Notes: generated by a model not told the origin, from the letters alone. A stretch of DNA of 64,000 nt from Schleiferiaceae bacterium (GCA_029254375.1 JAQWXR010000003.1:1-64000), one strand, 5' to 3'; shown: positions 19,775-31,062, counted from the first letter of the stretch. Made by a program: numbers and translations.

Positions 19775-20992
19775 ATGCGCAGCCCTCTTTTCCTACTCTT
19801 TCCTTTGGTCTTTTTTTTCGTCCTAGACCTTTTGGCCTTCCAAACGTTCAAAGCATTGGATTTAGGGAAGGTATTCGGGCGTATTTACTGGTTAGTCCAT
19901 GGATTGGGTTATGCGTATATCCTCTATGCAATAATTCAATTCAACCCGCAGGCAAGTCCCGCTGAATTACGCCGAGGAATGCAGGGGTTTATGGTCTACG
20001 CCATTGCACTTTATGTGCCAAAACTTTTTCCCGTCGCTGTAGGATTCATCGAAGATGTATTTCGCTCTGGTGCTTGGGCTACTGGCAAGGGCTGGCAAAG
20101 TCGTCGTCAATTCGTAGCAACCCTAGGTTGGAGCTTGGCCGCCATCCCATTCTTGGGCATTCTCCATGGAGTTTTTCGCGGACGCTCTAAGTATCGTGTG
20201 CTCAACAATGTGGTACGCATTAAAGGATTGCCCAACGCTTTCCATGGCTTTAAAATTTTACAAATCAGCGATATTCACAGCGGCAGCTTTAGTGATCCGG
20301 ATGAAGTCCAAATCGGAATTGACATGGTCATGGCTCAGTCGGTGGATGCCATCGCGTTTACAGGGGACTTGGTCAACAATGTGGCCGAAGAGATGAGCCC
20401 TTGGATTAGCACTTTCCAAAAAATTCAAGCACCATTTGGGGTTTTTTCTATCCTCGGAAACCATGATTATGGGGATTACGTTAAATGGGACAGTGAAAAG
20501 GAAAAATCCGACAACTTCCAAGCCCTCTGTGACACTCACGCCCAGCTGGGATGGGACTTGCTCAGGAATGAACACCGCTTCATTGAAAAAGACGGTGAAC
20601 GCCTAGAGATCGTTGGGATTGAGAACTGGGGGAAGCCTCCGTTCCCACAACACGGAGATCTAAGTAAAGCATTGGAGGGCCTCCATCAAGAAACGCCTAA
20701 GATCCTATTAAGCCACGACCCTTCACATTATGATGCGCAAGTGTCTCAGCACCCTGCGAACATTGCTTTGACCATGAGCGGTCATACCCACGGGATGCAG
20801 TTTGGCATTGAAATTCCGGGTTGGTTAAAGTGGAGTCCAGTTAAATTTAAATATCCAAAATGGGCGGGAAGCTACCCCGAGGCTGATCAGGCTCGAACGC
20901 TCTATGTCAACCGTGGATTTGGCTATTTGGCTTTCCCTGGTCGCGTAGGTATTTGGCCTGAAATTACCATCCACGAACTTCAATCTGCTTAA
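19775..20992 (+). CDS. Metallophosphoesterase
   Basis: ISDIHSGSF, FTGDLVNN, LGNHDYGDY, MSGHTHGMQFG; N-terminal TM region. Confidence 0.93.
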   Translation: MRSPLFLLFPLVFFFVLDLLAFQTFKALDLGKVFGRIYWLVHGLGYAYILYAIIQFNPQASPAELRRGMQGFMVYAIALYVPKLFPVAVGFIEDVFRSGAWATGKGWQSRRQFVATLGWSLAAIPFLGILHGVFRGRSKYRVLNNVVRIKGLPNAFHGFKILQISDIHSGSFSDPDEVQIGIDMVMAQSVDAIAFTGDLVNNVAEEMSPWISTFQKIQAPFGVFSILGNHDYGDYVKWDSEKEKSDNFQALCDTHAQLGWDLLRNEHRFIEKDGERLEIVGIENWGKPPFPQHGDLSKALEGLHQETPKILLSHDPSHYDAQVSQHPANIALTMSGHTHGMQFGIEIPGWLKWSPVKFKYPKWAGSYPEADQARTLYVNRGFGYLAFPGRVGIWPEITIHELQSA

Positions 20993-21016
20993 ACGGCTTG
21001 TTTCTACCTTGCGACT

Positions 21017-21835
21017 ATGAAAAAAAATCTACTCAAAAGCATCCTTGCCCTGATGGCATTGTTCATCATTTCATTTCCAGCATTAACGAATAAAAATGGC
21101 GCTCCCGCGGGCAAAACAGGTTCGCCTCTCAGCAATGGACAAACCTGTTACAGCTGTCACTCCGGACCTTCCGTGAGTACTCAAGGGGTGACTATTTCTT
21201 CCGATATTCCTACAGATGGCTACTTAGACAACACCTCGTATACTATTACGATCACTTCAGATGCCGGATCGGCAGGAATGTCCACAGCGGGATTTGAAGC
21301 CTCCGTAGAAAAAGCAGGTAGCCACCAAGGTAGTCTGACAGCCTCGAGCGGAACTCAACTGAAGCAAAGCAACTTTGTGACGCACACTAGTTCCTCCACC
21401 TCAGCAAGTAATGGGGTCAAATCATGGAGCTTTTCTTGGAATAGCGCAACAGGGTCTGATAGTGTTACGGTATATGCCGCTGGACTTTTTGCCAATGGCA
21501 ACAACCAAAATTCAGGTGACGCTCTGGTTACCTCATCTTTGGAATTCAAGAAGAGTCATGTAGGCCTTGGGGAGTCCAGCTCGCTCATCGAACTGAGTGC
21601 TAGTCCAAATCCCGCCCAAAACGTACTTCGCCTTAGCGCTCCAGATGCGCACGCAGAAGGTCAATTGACGGTCGTCGATGCGCTGGGAAGAGTGGTCCTA
21701 GATTCGCCATGGAATGCCCAGGATGCCTCTGGACGAGTTTTGGAAGTAACATATTGGCCTACAGGGATTTATACCGCATTGATTCGTTTAAATACGGGTA
21801 CAAATGCTCAAGTTCGATTCCAAGTTCTCCATTAA
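21017..21835 (+). CDS. Exported choice-of-anchor V/Reeler-like domain protein with T9SS C-terminal domain
   Basis: Signal peptide; CYSCHSGPS (CxxCH); C-term ELSASPNPAQNVLRLS...WPTGIYTALI, T9SS type A-like. Confidence 0.8.
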   Translation: MKKNLLKSILALMALFIISFPALTNKNGAPAGKTGSPLSNGQTCYSCHSGPSVSTQGVTISSDIPTDGYLDNTSYTITITSDAGSAGMSTAGFEASVEKAGSHQGSLTASSGTQLKQSNFVTHTSSSTSASNGVKSWSFSWNSATGSDSVTVYAAGLFANGNNQNSGDALVTSSLEFKKSHVGLGESSSLIELSASPNPAQNVLRLSAPDAHAEGQLTVVDALGRVVLDSPWNAQDASGRVLEVTYWPTGIYTALIRLNTGTNAQVRFQVLH

Positions 21836-21945
21836 ATTTTGTTCACGATAAAGTTTGGCACGCTTTTAGGAATAAGTTTAGCGAGAGCTTCTGCGTTTAG
21901 GTGATTTTGTTTTAGCGACTCGTTCGTTAGTGAATGCTCTCTGAA

Positions 21946-21969
21946 AACCCCGCTTCTGCGGGGTTTTTT
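21946..21969. terminator. Intrinsic terminator between convergent genes
   Basis: AACCCCGCTTCTGCGGGGTTTTTT. Confidence 0.9.
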
Positions 21970-23416
21970 ATTCCCCTAAATCGATGTAGACGTTTTTGGG
22001 CTCGGTAAAGAAGCGCAGGGCCTCAAAGCCCCCTTCGCGTCCAATTCCAGAGGCTTTTACTCCGCCAAAAGGCGTTCGTAGGTCGCGCACCAACCAATTG
22101 TTAACCCAAACTATACCGCTGTGAATCTGGGCGGCTACGCGATGAGCGCGCTTGAGGTTTTCCGTCCAAACCGTGGCGGCCAAGCCATATTTGGTCGCAT
22201 TGGCTAGGGCGACAGCCTCTTCCTCGCTCTCAAAGGCTTGGATAGTCACGACTGGCCCAAAAATTTCTTCCTGGTTCGTGCGGCAGCTCATGGAAAGTCC
22301 TGTAATAACGGTTGGGGCGATATAAAAGCCACCCTGAACACCTTCTGGATGCAGGGCCATGCCGCCACATTCTACCGTACCCCCCTCTTCTTGGGCGAGC
22401 TGAATGTAATGGAGTATTTTGGCCTGGTGGTCTTGGGAGACGACGGCACCCACTTGGGTGCTGGGATCATCCGGGCGGCCCACCTTGAGGGCCTTGACTC
22501 GTTCAACAAAGGCCGCAACAAATCGATCATAGATGGGTCGCTCCACCAAAATCCGACTACCGCATAGGCAGATTTGTCCCTGATTCGCAAAAGAGGATTG
22601 CAGCGTAGTTCGCAGCATTTTGTCGAAGTCGCAATCTGCAAAAATCACATTGGGGTTTTTACCGCCTAGCTCTAAACTGAGCTTTTTAAACATGGGTGCA
22701 GCAATACTGGAAATACGGGCGCCTGTGGCGGTGCCCCCAGTAAAGGAAATCACGGGTACCTCTGGATGGCTGACCAAGGGTTCGCCAACATTAGGTCCGG
22801 TACCGTGAATAATATTGAGCACCCCGGGTGGGAATCCAACCTCATCCAAAATCTGACTCAGTAGGTAAGCGGTGACAGGTGTCACTTCCGAAGGTTTAGC
22901 TACAACGGTATTTCCAGCCGCAAGTGCAGGTGCAATCTTCCACGTGAAAAGATAAAGAGGCAAATTCCACGGGCTGATACACGCCACGACTCCAATGGGT
23001 CGGCGCAGGGTATAGTTAAAGCCCTGCGCGCCCATGTCATGGCTCTCAGAAGCTTCGTGTAAAATAGCCGTAGCATAAAATGCAAAATTGTCCCGGGCGC
23101 GCGGAATATCCACACGGGTGGCCAGCTTCAAGGGCTTTCCGTTGTCTTTTGATTCGGCAGCAGCTAGCTCATCCAATCGCTCTTCAATGCGATGAGACAC
23201 GCGGAGCATATGCGCACTGCGTTCGGCGGCGGTTAAGCTAGACCAGGTAGGAAAGGCTTTTTTCGCTGCCGCAATGGCGCGTACTACATCTTCGGACCCA
23301 CTGTCAGGTATGTCGCCATAGACCTCCCCCGTGACGGGCGTGATATTCGGAAAGTATTGGCCATTCGCAGGGTCTAAAAACTGTCCGTCAATGTAGTTTT
23401 GGAGACGCATACTCAC
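21968..23416 (-). CDS. Aldehyde dehydrogenase
   Basis: ISPWNLPLYLFTWKIAPALAAGNTVVAKPSEVTP; SLELGGKNPNVIFADCD; FANQGQICLCGSRI. ATG alternative at 23410. Confidence 0.95.
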   Translation of the reverse strand: MSMRLQNYIDGQFLDPANGQYFPNITPVTGEVYGDIPDSGSEDVVRAIAAAKKAFPTWSSLTAAERSAHMLRVSHRIEERLDELAAAESKDNGKPLKLATRVDIPRARDNFAFYATAILHEASESHDMGAQGFNYTLRRPIGVVACISPWNLPLYLFTWKIAPALAAGNTVVAKPSEVTPVTAYLLSQILDEVGFPPGVLNIIHGTGPNVGEPLVSHPEVPVISFTGGTATGARISSIAAPMFKKLSLELGGKNPNVIFADCDFDKMLRTTLQSSFANQGQICLCGSRILVERPIYDRFVAAFVERVKALKVGRPDDPSTQVGAVVSQDHQAKILHYIQLAQEEGGTVECGGMALHPEGVQGGFYIAPTVITGLSMSCRTNQEEIFGPVVTIQAFESEEEAVALANATKYGLAATVWTENLKRAHRVAAQIHSGIVWVNNWLVRDLRTPFGGVKASGIGREGGFEALRFFTEPKNVYIDLGE

Positions 23417-24201
23417 AAATTAGGGGTTCGTCCGCCATCTACAGGGATGTTGACCCCGGTGATGTAGCTGGCGGAAGGAGAGGCCAGGAATGCCACGGCT
23501 TCAGCAATTTCCGCAGGGTCGGCAAAGCGGCCCATGGGGATTTCGTCTAACATGGCTTGTTTCACCGCGTCTTGGCTTTGGCCCGTCTTAACTGCGCGGC
23601 CGTCAATGATGTTGCCCAGACGCTCTGTCAAAGTAGCCCCAGGGAGCACATTGTTCACTGTAATGGCCTGAGATGCAAGCTCATTGGCTAAGGTCTTGGA
23701 CCAGTTGGCTACCGCGGCGCGAATCGTATTGCTCACCCCTAAACCATGCAACGGGGCTTTCACGCTAGTCGATATGATATTGACAATTCGGCCATAGCCT
23801 TCGTTACGCATTCCAGGCACTAGTAATTGTACCAAACGGTGATTATTGATCAAATGGTTGGTAAAGGCCGAATAGAAGGCCTCCGGTGTTGCGTCCACAA
23901 TGGGGCCTGCGGCGGGACCACCGGTATTATTCACTAGGATATGAATCGGATGACCTTCCTCCAAATATTCTTCAAGGGCGGCCTCAACGGTTTCGGGCTC
24001 ATTGTAGTCTGCAACAAGGAAGGAATGTCCCTGGCCGTGGCGACGGTCTAATTCTTTTAGGGTGATTTCTAGTTTTTCACGATTGCGCGCCAGTAGCACC
24101 ACGTGTGCGCCATGAGCTGCCAATACTTTGGCAACCGCCTTTCCAATTCCCTGAGTGGAGCCTGCAACTAAGGCACGCTTTCCGACCAAATTTAGTTCCA
24201 T
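23413..24201 (-). CDS. SDR family oxidoreductase
   Basis: MELNLVGKRALVAGSTQGIGKAVAKVLA; NNTGGP; start adjusted from the longer ORF. Confidence 0.93.
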   Translation of the reverse strand: MELNLVGKRALVAGSTQGIGKAVAKVLAAHGAHVVLLARNREKLEITLKELDRRHGQGHSFLVADYNEPETVEAALEEYLEEGHPIHILVNNTGGPAAGPIVDATPEAFYSAFTNHLINNHRLVQLLVPGMRNEGYGRIVNIISTSVKAPLHGLGVSNTIRAAVANWSKTLANELASQAITVNNVLPGATLTERLGNIIDGRAVKTGQSQDAVKQAMLDEIPMGRFADPAEIAEAVAFLASPSASYITGVNIPVDGGRTPNL

Positions 24202-24235
24202 ACCCCGAAGGTAGTCAAGGCGTAGGTTTAGCCGT

Positions 24236-25078
24236 TCACGAAAAGACGACGATGTCCTGAAAGTCGGTAGTTTGACCCGAGCGTCCCGACCAACGGCCCA
24301 GGTGGATGCGCGCCTCCGTCCAGCCGGCCTCTTCCGCCCAACGCTGAATGTTTTTTGGGGTAAATCCCACGTTAGCCCCCTTGACTTCGGCATCCATGTA
24401 CCAGTCTTCACCCCGTTGAACCTTAAATTCATAGGCACTGCCTCGAGCACTCGCTAATGCTTCTGTGTCCGTTAAAAAGAAGGTGGCCAAAAAGCGTCCG
24501 CCGGGCTTTAGCACGCGGCGCGCTTCGCGGAGATAGTTTTGGACTTCGGTCCGTTCCATGTGGGTAAAGACGGAAGTAGCCCAAGCAAAGTCAAATTGAT
24601 CCTCCGAATATGGGAAGGTAAAGGCGTCGGCAGAAGCCCCCTCGAGGGTATAGAGGTCGTTTACTAAGGAGACATGCTGAAAGTGAAAGTGCGGAAAGCG
24701 CGAAGTAATGCGATGCTGGCAGTCCGCTACCGCCGAGGGCACTACATCAAATCCGTGGTATTCCGCTGAAGCTTCTAAGTAGTCGGTAAGGGGAATCGCC
24801 ATTCGGCCCAACCCGCTACCAATGTCCAGCACAGACTCGTTGGGCTGCAGTCCGCCTAGCCTTTGGAAATAGGACTTAAAAAGCAGCCCGTTCTCCAAGA
24901 AATTTCCGCCGCCTGTGAAGATCTCACCCGGCAAGGGCAAAGGGATGCCGTTGTATCGCGAACGCCCACCATAGCGTAGCAGCGCATAAAGGTCCACCGG
25001 AGCAAAGGCCAGTCGACGCACTACACGACGCGTATGTGGCCCAAAGGCATAGAAAAGACTGCGTAAAATACGTTTCAT
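24236..25078 (-). CDS. Class I SAM-dependent methyltransferase
   Basis: ESVLDIGSGLGRMAIPLTDYL; EARRVLKPGGRFLATFF. Confidence 0.92.
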   Translation of the reverse strand: MKRILRSLFYAFGPHTRRVVRRLAFAPVDLYALLRYGGRSRYNGIPLPLPGEIFTGGGNFLENGLLFKSYFQRLGGLQPNESVLDIGSGLGRMAIPLTDYLEASAEYHGFDVVPSAVADCQHRITSRFPHFHFQHVSLVNDLYTLEGASADAFTFPYSEDQFDFAWATSVFTHMERTEVQNYLREARRVLKPGGRFLATFFLTDTEALASARGSAYEFKVQRGEDWYMDAEVKGANVGFTPKNIQRWAEEAGWTEARIHLGRWSGRSGQTTDFQDIVVFS

Positions 25079-25100
25079 GAAAAGTGTGCTTTGAGGCGGG

Positions 25101-26399
25101 TTAGTAGCGACCGGCCATCAACGCTTCAATTTCATCTACCTCTTTTGGAATGGCCTTCGTCAAATTAATATGACCCTCCTTCGTGACGACAATGTCGTCT
25201 TCGATGCGAATTCCCAAGCCTTCTTCCGGGATATAAATACCAGGCTCGCAGGTGAATACCATCCCTTCTTCGATGGGCGAACCATCCCACAAACCATAAT
25301 CGTGTACATCAATACCCAAGTAGTGACTCGTCCCGTGCATGAAGTACTTTTTGTACGCCGGCCAGGCTGGATCTTGTGCATTTACCTCGGCGGCTGTTAT
25401 CAAGCCTAAGCCAATGAGTTCTTTGGTCATCAACTCCCCAACCTGCACATGGTACTCGGCCAAAATCGTTCCAGGACGTAGTAAGTCAATGGAGGCTTTC
25501 TCCACGCGAAGCACAGCCTCATAGACTTGTCGTTGGCGGGGGCTAAAGGTTCCGTTCACGGGGAAGCAGCGCGTCACATCGCAGGCGTAGTTGGCGTATT
25601 CTGCGCCTACATCAAATAGAACAAGATCGCCCGAGTGGCATTCTCGGTTGTTTTCGATGTAATGCAGAACACAGGCACTTGGGCCACTGCCTATAATTGG
25701 CGTATAGGCAAAGCCACGAGACCGTCGGCGCAAAAACTCATGGGTGAATTCTGCTTCTAACTCAAATTCAGTAACTCCTGGCTTTAGAAACTTTAGAACA
25801 CGATCATAGCCCGCTGCTGTGATGTCTGCCGCAATCTGCATGACCTCTACTTCTTCGGCGGTCTTAACCGCACGTAGGGCATTTAAAGCAGGCGCCGATC
25901 GTTTGTAACTATGGTGAGGAAAGGTCTCCTTGAGCACCTTATTCAATCGCATTGTTCTTGTTTCAACGGGATTGTTTCTACGTAAATGCTCTTCTGTAAC
26001 AAGGTATACATGTTCCGTTTGGCTCATGACTTCCTTGATGATGCGATCCCAATCTTGGAGCCAATGCACCGTTTTAATCCCGCTCACTTCGAATGCTTGA
26101 GAGGCATCCAGCTTGGCCCCTTCCCACACAGCGATATGTGCATTTGTCTCCGTCAAGAAAAGCATCTCGCGATGTTCCGGCTTGCGCGCATCTGGGAACA
26201 GTACGAGGATCGATTCTTCCTGATCCACACCGCTCAGCCAAAAAATATCTGAGGCTTGCTTAAATGGCAAGGTTCCATCGGCCCCGGTGGGGTAGAGGTC
26301 ATTCGAATGGAATACAGCCAATGAATTCGCGGACATCGTGGCGGTAAAGCGGGCACGATTCTGAGCGAAAATGGAAGATTTTAAAGGAAGGTATTTCAT
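25101..26399 (-). CDS. Aminopeptidase P family protein (M24)
   Basis: VLFDVGAEYANYACDVTRCFPVNG; MHGTSHYLGIDVHDYG; FTCEPGIYIPEEGLGIRIEDD. Confidence 0.94.
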   Translation of the reverse strand: MKYLPLKSSIFAQNRARFTATMSANSLAVFHSNDLYPTGADGTLPFKQASDIFWLSGVDQEESILVLFPDARKPEHREMLFLTETNAHIAVWEGAKLDASQAFEVSGIKTVHWLQDWDRIIKEVMSQTEHVYLVTEEHLRRNNPVETRTMRLNKVLKETFPHHSYKRSAPALNALRAVKTAEEVEVMQIAADITAAGYDRVLKFLKPGVTEFELEAEFTHEFLRRRSRGFAYTPIIGSGPSACVLHYIENNRECHSGDLVLFDVGAEYANYACDVTRCFPVNGTFSPRQRQVYEAVLRVEKASIDLLRPGTILAEYHVQVGELMTKELIGLGLITAAEVNAQDPAWPAYKKYFMHGTSHYLGIDVHDYGLWDGSPIEEGMVFTCEPGIYIPEEGLGIRIEDDIVVTKEGHINLTKAIPKEVDEIEALMAGRY

Positions 26400-26432
26400 A
26401 GTGAACGAAGGTAATCGCTTTTGTGTTTATCC

Positions 26433-26463
26433 TTTGCAGCGCGTCACTTGGGCTGTACTTTTG
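26433..26463 (+). promoter_or_regulatory. Bacteroidota-type promoter for sdhC (TTTG-N19-TACTTTTG)
   Basis: TTTG at 26433-26436 and TACTTTTG at 26456-26463, upstream of ATG 26489. Confidence 0.6.
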
Positions 26464-26488
26464 TAACAACCTTGAATTTATCCCTTTT

Positions 26489-27166
26489 ATGGCGACCACA
26501 CGCGGACTCTTTGGATCTTCTCTTGCACGCAAATATTGGATGGCCCTGACGGGGCTCTTCCTGTGCAGCTTTTTGGTAATCCACTTGATAGGCAACCTCC
26601 CGTTGCTCATGGGTAATAAGGAGGCATTTAATGCCTATGCGCATTTTATGACAACCTTTCCTTTGATCAAGGCGGTAAGCTACTTGCTGTATGCGAGTAT
26701 TGTGATTCATTCCGTGGATGGCCTGATGCTCGCTAAGCAAAACATGGCGGCACGTCCAGCCAACTATGTGAAATACAACGGAGCAGCTAACGCAAATTGG
26801 TCTTCACGCAACATGGCCTTGTTGGGTACGTTCACCTTGCTTTTCCTCATCATTCACATGAAGAGCTTTTGGTACGAGATGCACTGGGGTTCTGTTCCAA
26901 TGATTACGGATGCAGAAGGTTCTACTTACAAAGATTTATACACGATTACGGTAGCTGCTTTTGAGCAAGTTTGGTACAGTCTTTTTTACGTCGTGGCGAT
27001 GATTTCATTGGGCTTCCACCTTTGGCACGGCTTCGCTAGCGCCTTTCAAACGATGGGCTGGTCTCACCCTCGATATACCCCATTGATTAAGGCCATTGGT
27101 TACGGTTTTGCGGTACTTATACCTGCCACGTTTGCCAGCATACCGCTGTATATCTTATTGACTTGA
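26489..27166 (+). CDS. sdhC: Succinate dehydrogenase cytochrome b subunit
   Basis: Multi-TM protein, [11 protein letters not shown] and [15 protein letters not shown]; directly upstream of sdhA and sdhB. Confidence 0.93.
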   Translation: MATTRGLFGSSLARKYWMALTGLFLCSFLVIHLIGNLPLLMGNKEAFNAYAHFMTTFPLIKAVSYLLYASIVIHSVDGLMLAKQNMAARPANYVKYNGAANANWSSRNMALLGTFTLLFLIIHMKSFWYEMHWGSVPMITDAEGSTYKDLYTITVAAFEQVWYSLFYVVAMISLGFHLWHGFASAFQTMGWSHPRYTPLIKAIGYGFAVLIPATFASIPLYILLT

Positions 27167-27185
27167 TTTTTTAGCTCATTCTGCT

Positions 27186-29192
27186 ATGTCCACATTAGAC
27201 GCCCACATTCCCGAAGGTCCCATTGCGGAAAAATGGACCAAACACAAGGCTAAAATTCCATTGGTTAGCCCCGCCAACAAGCGCCAAATCGATGTGATTG
27301 TCGTGGGCACAGGCTTGGCCGGCAGTTCAGCCGCAGCATCCCTAGCTGAACTTGGATACAATGTGAAAGCTTTTTGCTTCCAAGATTCTCCACGACGGGC
27401 GCATTCTATTGCAGCGCAGGGTGGCATCAACGCCTCAAAGAATTATCAGAACGATGGAGACTCTACGTTCCGTCTTTTTTATGATACCATCAAGGGAGGC
27501 GACTATCGCAGCCGCGAAGCGAATGTGCATCGCCTAGCTGAAGTTTCCGCAAGCATTATTGACCAATGTGTGGCCCAAGGAGTTCCTTTTGCACGCGATT
27601 ATGGCGGTCAATTGGACAACCGCTCATTTGGAGGGGTTCAGGTCAGTCGCACGTTTTACGCCAAAGGGCAAACCGGTCAGCAGCTTCTTTTAGGTGCTTA
27701 CTCCGCCCTATCTCGTCAAGTCGCTAAAGGCCGTGTACAAATGTATGCGCGCCATGAAATGGTCGAATTGGTTGTAGTGGACGGAAAGGCACGGGGCATT
27801 ATTGCTCGCGACCTCGTTTCCGGTGAACTCGAGCGTCACTCGGCGCATGCCGTTCTACTTTGCACCGGCGGCTATGGCAACGTATTTTACCTCAGCACCA
27901 ATGCGATGGGTTCCAACGTCACTGCGGCATGGAAAGCCCACCGAAAGGGAGCCTACATTGCAAATCCTTGTTTCACTCAGATTCACCCCACATGTATTCC
28001 TGTGAGCGGAACCTTCCAGTCCAAGCTGACCTTGATGTCCGAGTCCCTTCGAAATGATGGACGTATTTGGGTTCCGAAGAAAAAAGAAGATGCCGAAGCG
28101 ATACGCGCAGGTAAACTTCAGCCAGTTCAACTAGCCGAAGAAGACCGAGATTATTATTTGGAGCGTCGTTATCCGGCCTTCGGTAACCTTGTTCCTCGAG
28201 ACGTGGCCTCACGAGCTGCAAAAGAGCGCTGCGACGCCGGCTTCGGGGTAAATAAAACGGGGGAAGCGGTGTATCTCGACTTTGCATCGGCCATTGAACG
28301 CTACGGAAAAGAAGCCGCGCACGTTCAAGGCATACACCATCCAAGCGATGAAAAAGTTCGTGAACTTGGCGAAGCCATTGTAGAAAGCAAGTACGGCAAC
28401 CTCTTCCAGATGTATGAAAAGATTACTGCCCAGAATCCCTACAAAACGCCCATGATGATTTACCCTGCGGTACACTATACCATGGGGGGCGTCTGGGTGG
28501 ATTATAACTTGATGACCACGGTTCCTGGCTTGTTTGCCTTGGGTGAAGCCAACTTCTCCGATCACGGGGCGAATCGTCTAGGTGCTTCCGCCTTGATGCA
28601 AGGTCTAGCGGATGGCTACTTTGTGGCTCCATACACGGTAGGAACATATTTGGCGGATGATATTCGGACTGGAAAGATTTCTACCGAATTACCTGAGTTC
28701 GCCGAAGCAGAAACTACCGCGCGCCAACGCATGGAAGGATTCCTCAGCAATGCAGGGAACACTCCCGTAGAAGTTTTCCATCGCGAACTAGGAAAAATCA
28801 TGTGGGACCAATGTGGCATGGCCCGCAACAAGGAAGGCCTAGAAAAAGCCATCCAAGACATTCGCAGCTTGCGTGAGCGATTCTACAAGGAAGTGAAGGT
28901 GCCCGGAAAGATGCATGAGATGAACCCAGAATTAGATAAAGCTGGCCGCGTAGCCGACTTCCTCGAGCTGGGCGAATTGATGTGTTTAGATGCCTTGAGT
29001 CGTGAAGAATCTTGTGGAGGTCATTTCCGTGAGGAATACCAGAGCGAGGAGGGTGAAGCCGTTCGTCGTGACGATGAATTCGCTTACGTCTCCGCATGGG
29101 AATTTGCCGATCAGGATCCCGGAAAAGCAAAACTTCACAAAGAACAACTGGTCTTTGAAAATGTTAAACTGATTACACGCTCCTACAAATGA
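27186..29192 (+). CDS. sdhA: Succinate dehydrogenase/fumarate reductase flavoprotein subunit
   Basis: [49 protein letters not shown]. Confidence 0.97.
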   Translation: MSTLDAHIPEGPIAEKWTKHKAKIPLVSPANKRQIDVIVVGTGLAGSSAAASLAELGYNVKAFCFQDSPRRAHSIAAQGGINASKNYQNDGDSTFRLFYDTIKGGDYRSREANVHRLAEVSASIIDQCVAQGVPFARDYGGQLDNRSFGGVQVSRTFYAKGQTGQQLLLGAYSALSRQVAKGRVQMYARHEMVELVVVDGKARGIIARDLVSGELERHSAHAVLLCTGGYGNVFYLSTNAMGSNVTAAWKAHRKGAYIANPCFTQIHPTCIPVSGTFQSKLTLMSESLRNDGRIWVPKKKEDAEAIRAGKLQPVQLAEEDRDYYLERRYPAFGNLVPRDVASRAAKERCDAGFGVNKTGEAVYLDFASAIERYGKEAAHVQGIHHPSDEKVRELGEAIVESKYGNLFQMYEKITAQNPYKTPMMIYPAVHYTMGGVWVDYNLMTTVPGLFALGEANFSDHGANRLGASALMQGLADGYFVAPYTVGTYLADDIRTGKISTELPEFAEAETTARQRMEGFLSNAGNTPVEVFHRELGKIMWDQCGMARNKEGLEKAIQDIRSLRERFYKEVKVPGKMHEMNPELDKAGRVADFLELGELMCLDALSREESCGGHFREEYQSEEGEAVRRDDEFAYVSAWEFADQDPGKAKLHKEQLVFENVKLITRSYK

Positions 29193-29938
29193 AATTTACC
29201 CTCAACGTTTGGCGCCAAAACGGTCCTCAAGACAAGGGCCGCATGGAAACCTACCAGGTGGATCAGGTCAGCGACGATATGTCTTTCTTGGAAATGATTG
29301 ATGTGCTCAACGAGCAGTTGATTGGCCAAGGGGTGGACCCAGTTGTTTTTGACCATGATTGCCGTGAAGGAATTTGTGGAATGTGTTCCATGTTTATTAA
29401 TGGAGAAGCGCATGGCCCAGGTCGTGGCGTCACTACCTGCCAATTGCATATGCGCGAGTTCAAGGATGGGGATGAAATCACCATCGAACCTTTCCGCGCT
29501 AAGGCTTTCCCTGTCATAAAAGATTTGATGGTGGATCGCAGCGCATTTGACCGAATCATCCAAGCTGGTGGCTATGTGTCCGTTAACACCTCGGGCAACC
29601 TGCCTGATGCCAACGCGACGCTCATTGAAAAGCCCCATGCGGATGCAGCCTTTGACGCAGCGACGTGTATAGGATGCGGCGCTTGCGTGGCCACATGTAA
29701 AAACGCTTCGGCAATGCTCTTTACTTCGGCCAAGGTCAGCCAGTTTGCTCTCCTTCCCCAGGGCCAAGTGGAAGCCAAGGAACGCGTGCTCCACATGGTA
29801 AACCAAATGGATTTAGAAGGATTTGGCAACTGTACGAACACCGGTGCATGTGAGGTAGAATGCCCCAAAGGCATCTCCATCGAGAACATTGCGCGCATGA
29901 ACCGCGAATTCCTTTCTGCATCTATTACATCCAAGTAA
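29189..29938 (+). CDS. sdhB: Succinate dehydrogenase/fumarate reductase iron-sulfur subunit
   Basis: [44 protein letters not shown]. Confidence 0.97.
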   Translation: MKFTLNVWRQNGPQDKGRMETYQVDQVSDDMSFLEMIDVLNEQLIGQGVDPVVFDHDCREGICGMCSMFINGEAHGPGRGVTTCQLHMREFKDGDEITIEPFRAKAFPVIKDLMVDRSAFDRIIQAGGYVSVNTSGNLPDANATLIEKPHADAAFDAATCIGCGACVATCKNASAMLFTSAKVSQFALLPQGQVEAKERVLHMVNQMDLEGFGNCTNTGACEVECPKGISIENIARMNREFLSASITSK

Positions 29939-29955
29939 TTGACTACCTTTCCCTT

Positions 29956-30444
29956 ATGAAAAAGATTCTCGCGGCAGGACTAGTGCTAGTAGCACTGGCC
30001 GCCTGTAAAAAAGATCCCACCTTATCTGATCGACTTGAGGGCACTTGGTTGGTCAATGACATCGTTGCCTCGGGCCAACTAGCCTTTGGTGGCCAAAACA
30101 TCCCTTTGGTGGCGAATGATAAAGACATTGCTGCAACGTCTTTATTTACCATGATTCAAGAGCCAAACTCCGTGAATTATGCTGTAGATGCCACCTTAAG
30201 TGTGTCTGCTGGTACCACGTTGGATGTGCCTTGGGCCCAAAGCGGCACAGGCACCTGGATGACCATCGATGGCGGTGGTGTGGCTCCTGACTCGGTGCAT
30301 CTAATTGGCAACGATGGGACCGTCACCAAGTATGAAGTCTTAAGCCTCTTGGATGCGAGTGTTCGTATGCGTACCAAACAGATCGTAGATTTTCAAGGCC
30401 AAGGCGTCGATATGACGATTGAATTCGGCTTCGCCAAGCAGTAA
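29956..30444 (+). CDS. Lipocalin-like lipoprotein (paralogue 1)
   Basis: Lipobox LVALAACKKD; GTGTWMTIDGGGVAPDSVHL shared with the next gene. Confidence 0.75.
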   Translation: MKKILAAGLVLVALAACKKDPTLSDRLEGTWLVNDIVASGQLAFGGQNIPLVANDKDIAATSLFTMIQEPNSVNYAVDATLSVSAGTTLDVPWAQSGTGTWMTIDGGGVAPDSVHLIGNDGTVTKYEVLSLLDASVRMRTKQIVDFQGQGVDMTIEFGFAKQ

Positions 30445-30466
30445 AACGTACCTCTTACAATGTTCT

Positions 30467-30491
30467 AACGGCGTGCCAGTGGCACGCCGTT
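30467..30491. terminator. Perfect hairpin, terminator-like with weak T tract
   Basis: AACGGCGTGCC AGT GGCACGCCGTT. Confidence 0.6.
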
Positions 30492-30537
30492 TGCATTTGA
30501 GCCTGTGTTAATTCGATTAAACCCTCAACCTCATCCC

Positions 30538-31038
30538 ATGAAAAAACTCCTTTCTATTTTGGGCCTCGCTGCTTTGGCCATCTCCTGCGTTAAAGCGCCT
30601 TCTTTGGAAGAAGAATTAGCCGGCATGTGGAATTTGAATGATATCTCAATCACCGGCTCCATGAACATTGCTGGGCAAAGCCTCTCCTTCACTGGACAAG
30701 ACTCATTAATTCGTGCCAACAATATTCTAGAACTGACCTATGTCGAAGACATGGAAAACACATTCACGTGGAACCAAGATGTTCGCATCACCCTTAACAT
30801 GATGGGTCAAATGTTTGGTTCCGACATCCAAGACAACCTATCTGGCACATGGTACGCAGTGGACGGTGGCGGCGCAACCCCAGACTCTATCTATATGACA
30901 GCCAACGGTGAAACGCTAGGATTTGAAGTGCTTTCATTCTTGGAGACGACCTTGAGATTCCGTAATCAAACCTCCGAAGTTGATCCCACCTTTGGTGAAA
31001 CTCTGATGACCACAGAGTACGGCTTCGACAAGCTTTAA
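30538..31038 (+). CDS. Lipocalin-like lipoprotein (paralogue 2)
   Basis: Lipobox AALAISCVK; LSGTWYAVDGGGATPDSIYM; ends MTTEYGFDKL. Confidence 0.75.
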   Translation: MKKLLSILGLAALAISCVKAPSLEEELAGMWNLNDISITGSMNIAGQSLSFTGQDSLIRANNILELTYVEDMENTFTWNQDVRITLNMMGQMFGSDIQDNLSGTWYAVDGGGATPDSIYMTANGETLGFEVLSFLETTLRFRNQTSEVDPTFGETLMTTEYGFDKL

Positions 31039-31062
31039 GCGACGTTTTAACACTCACTAAGG

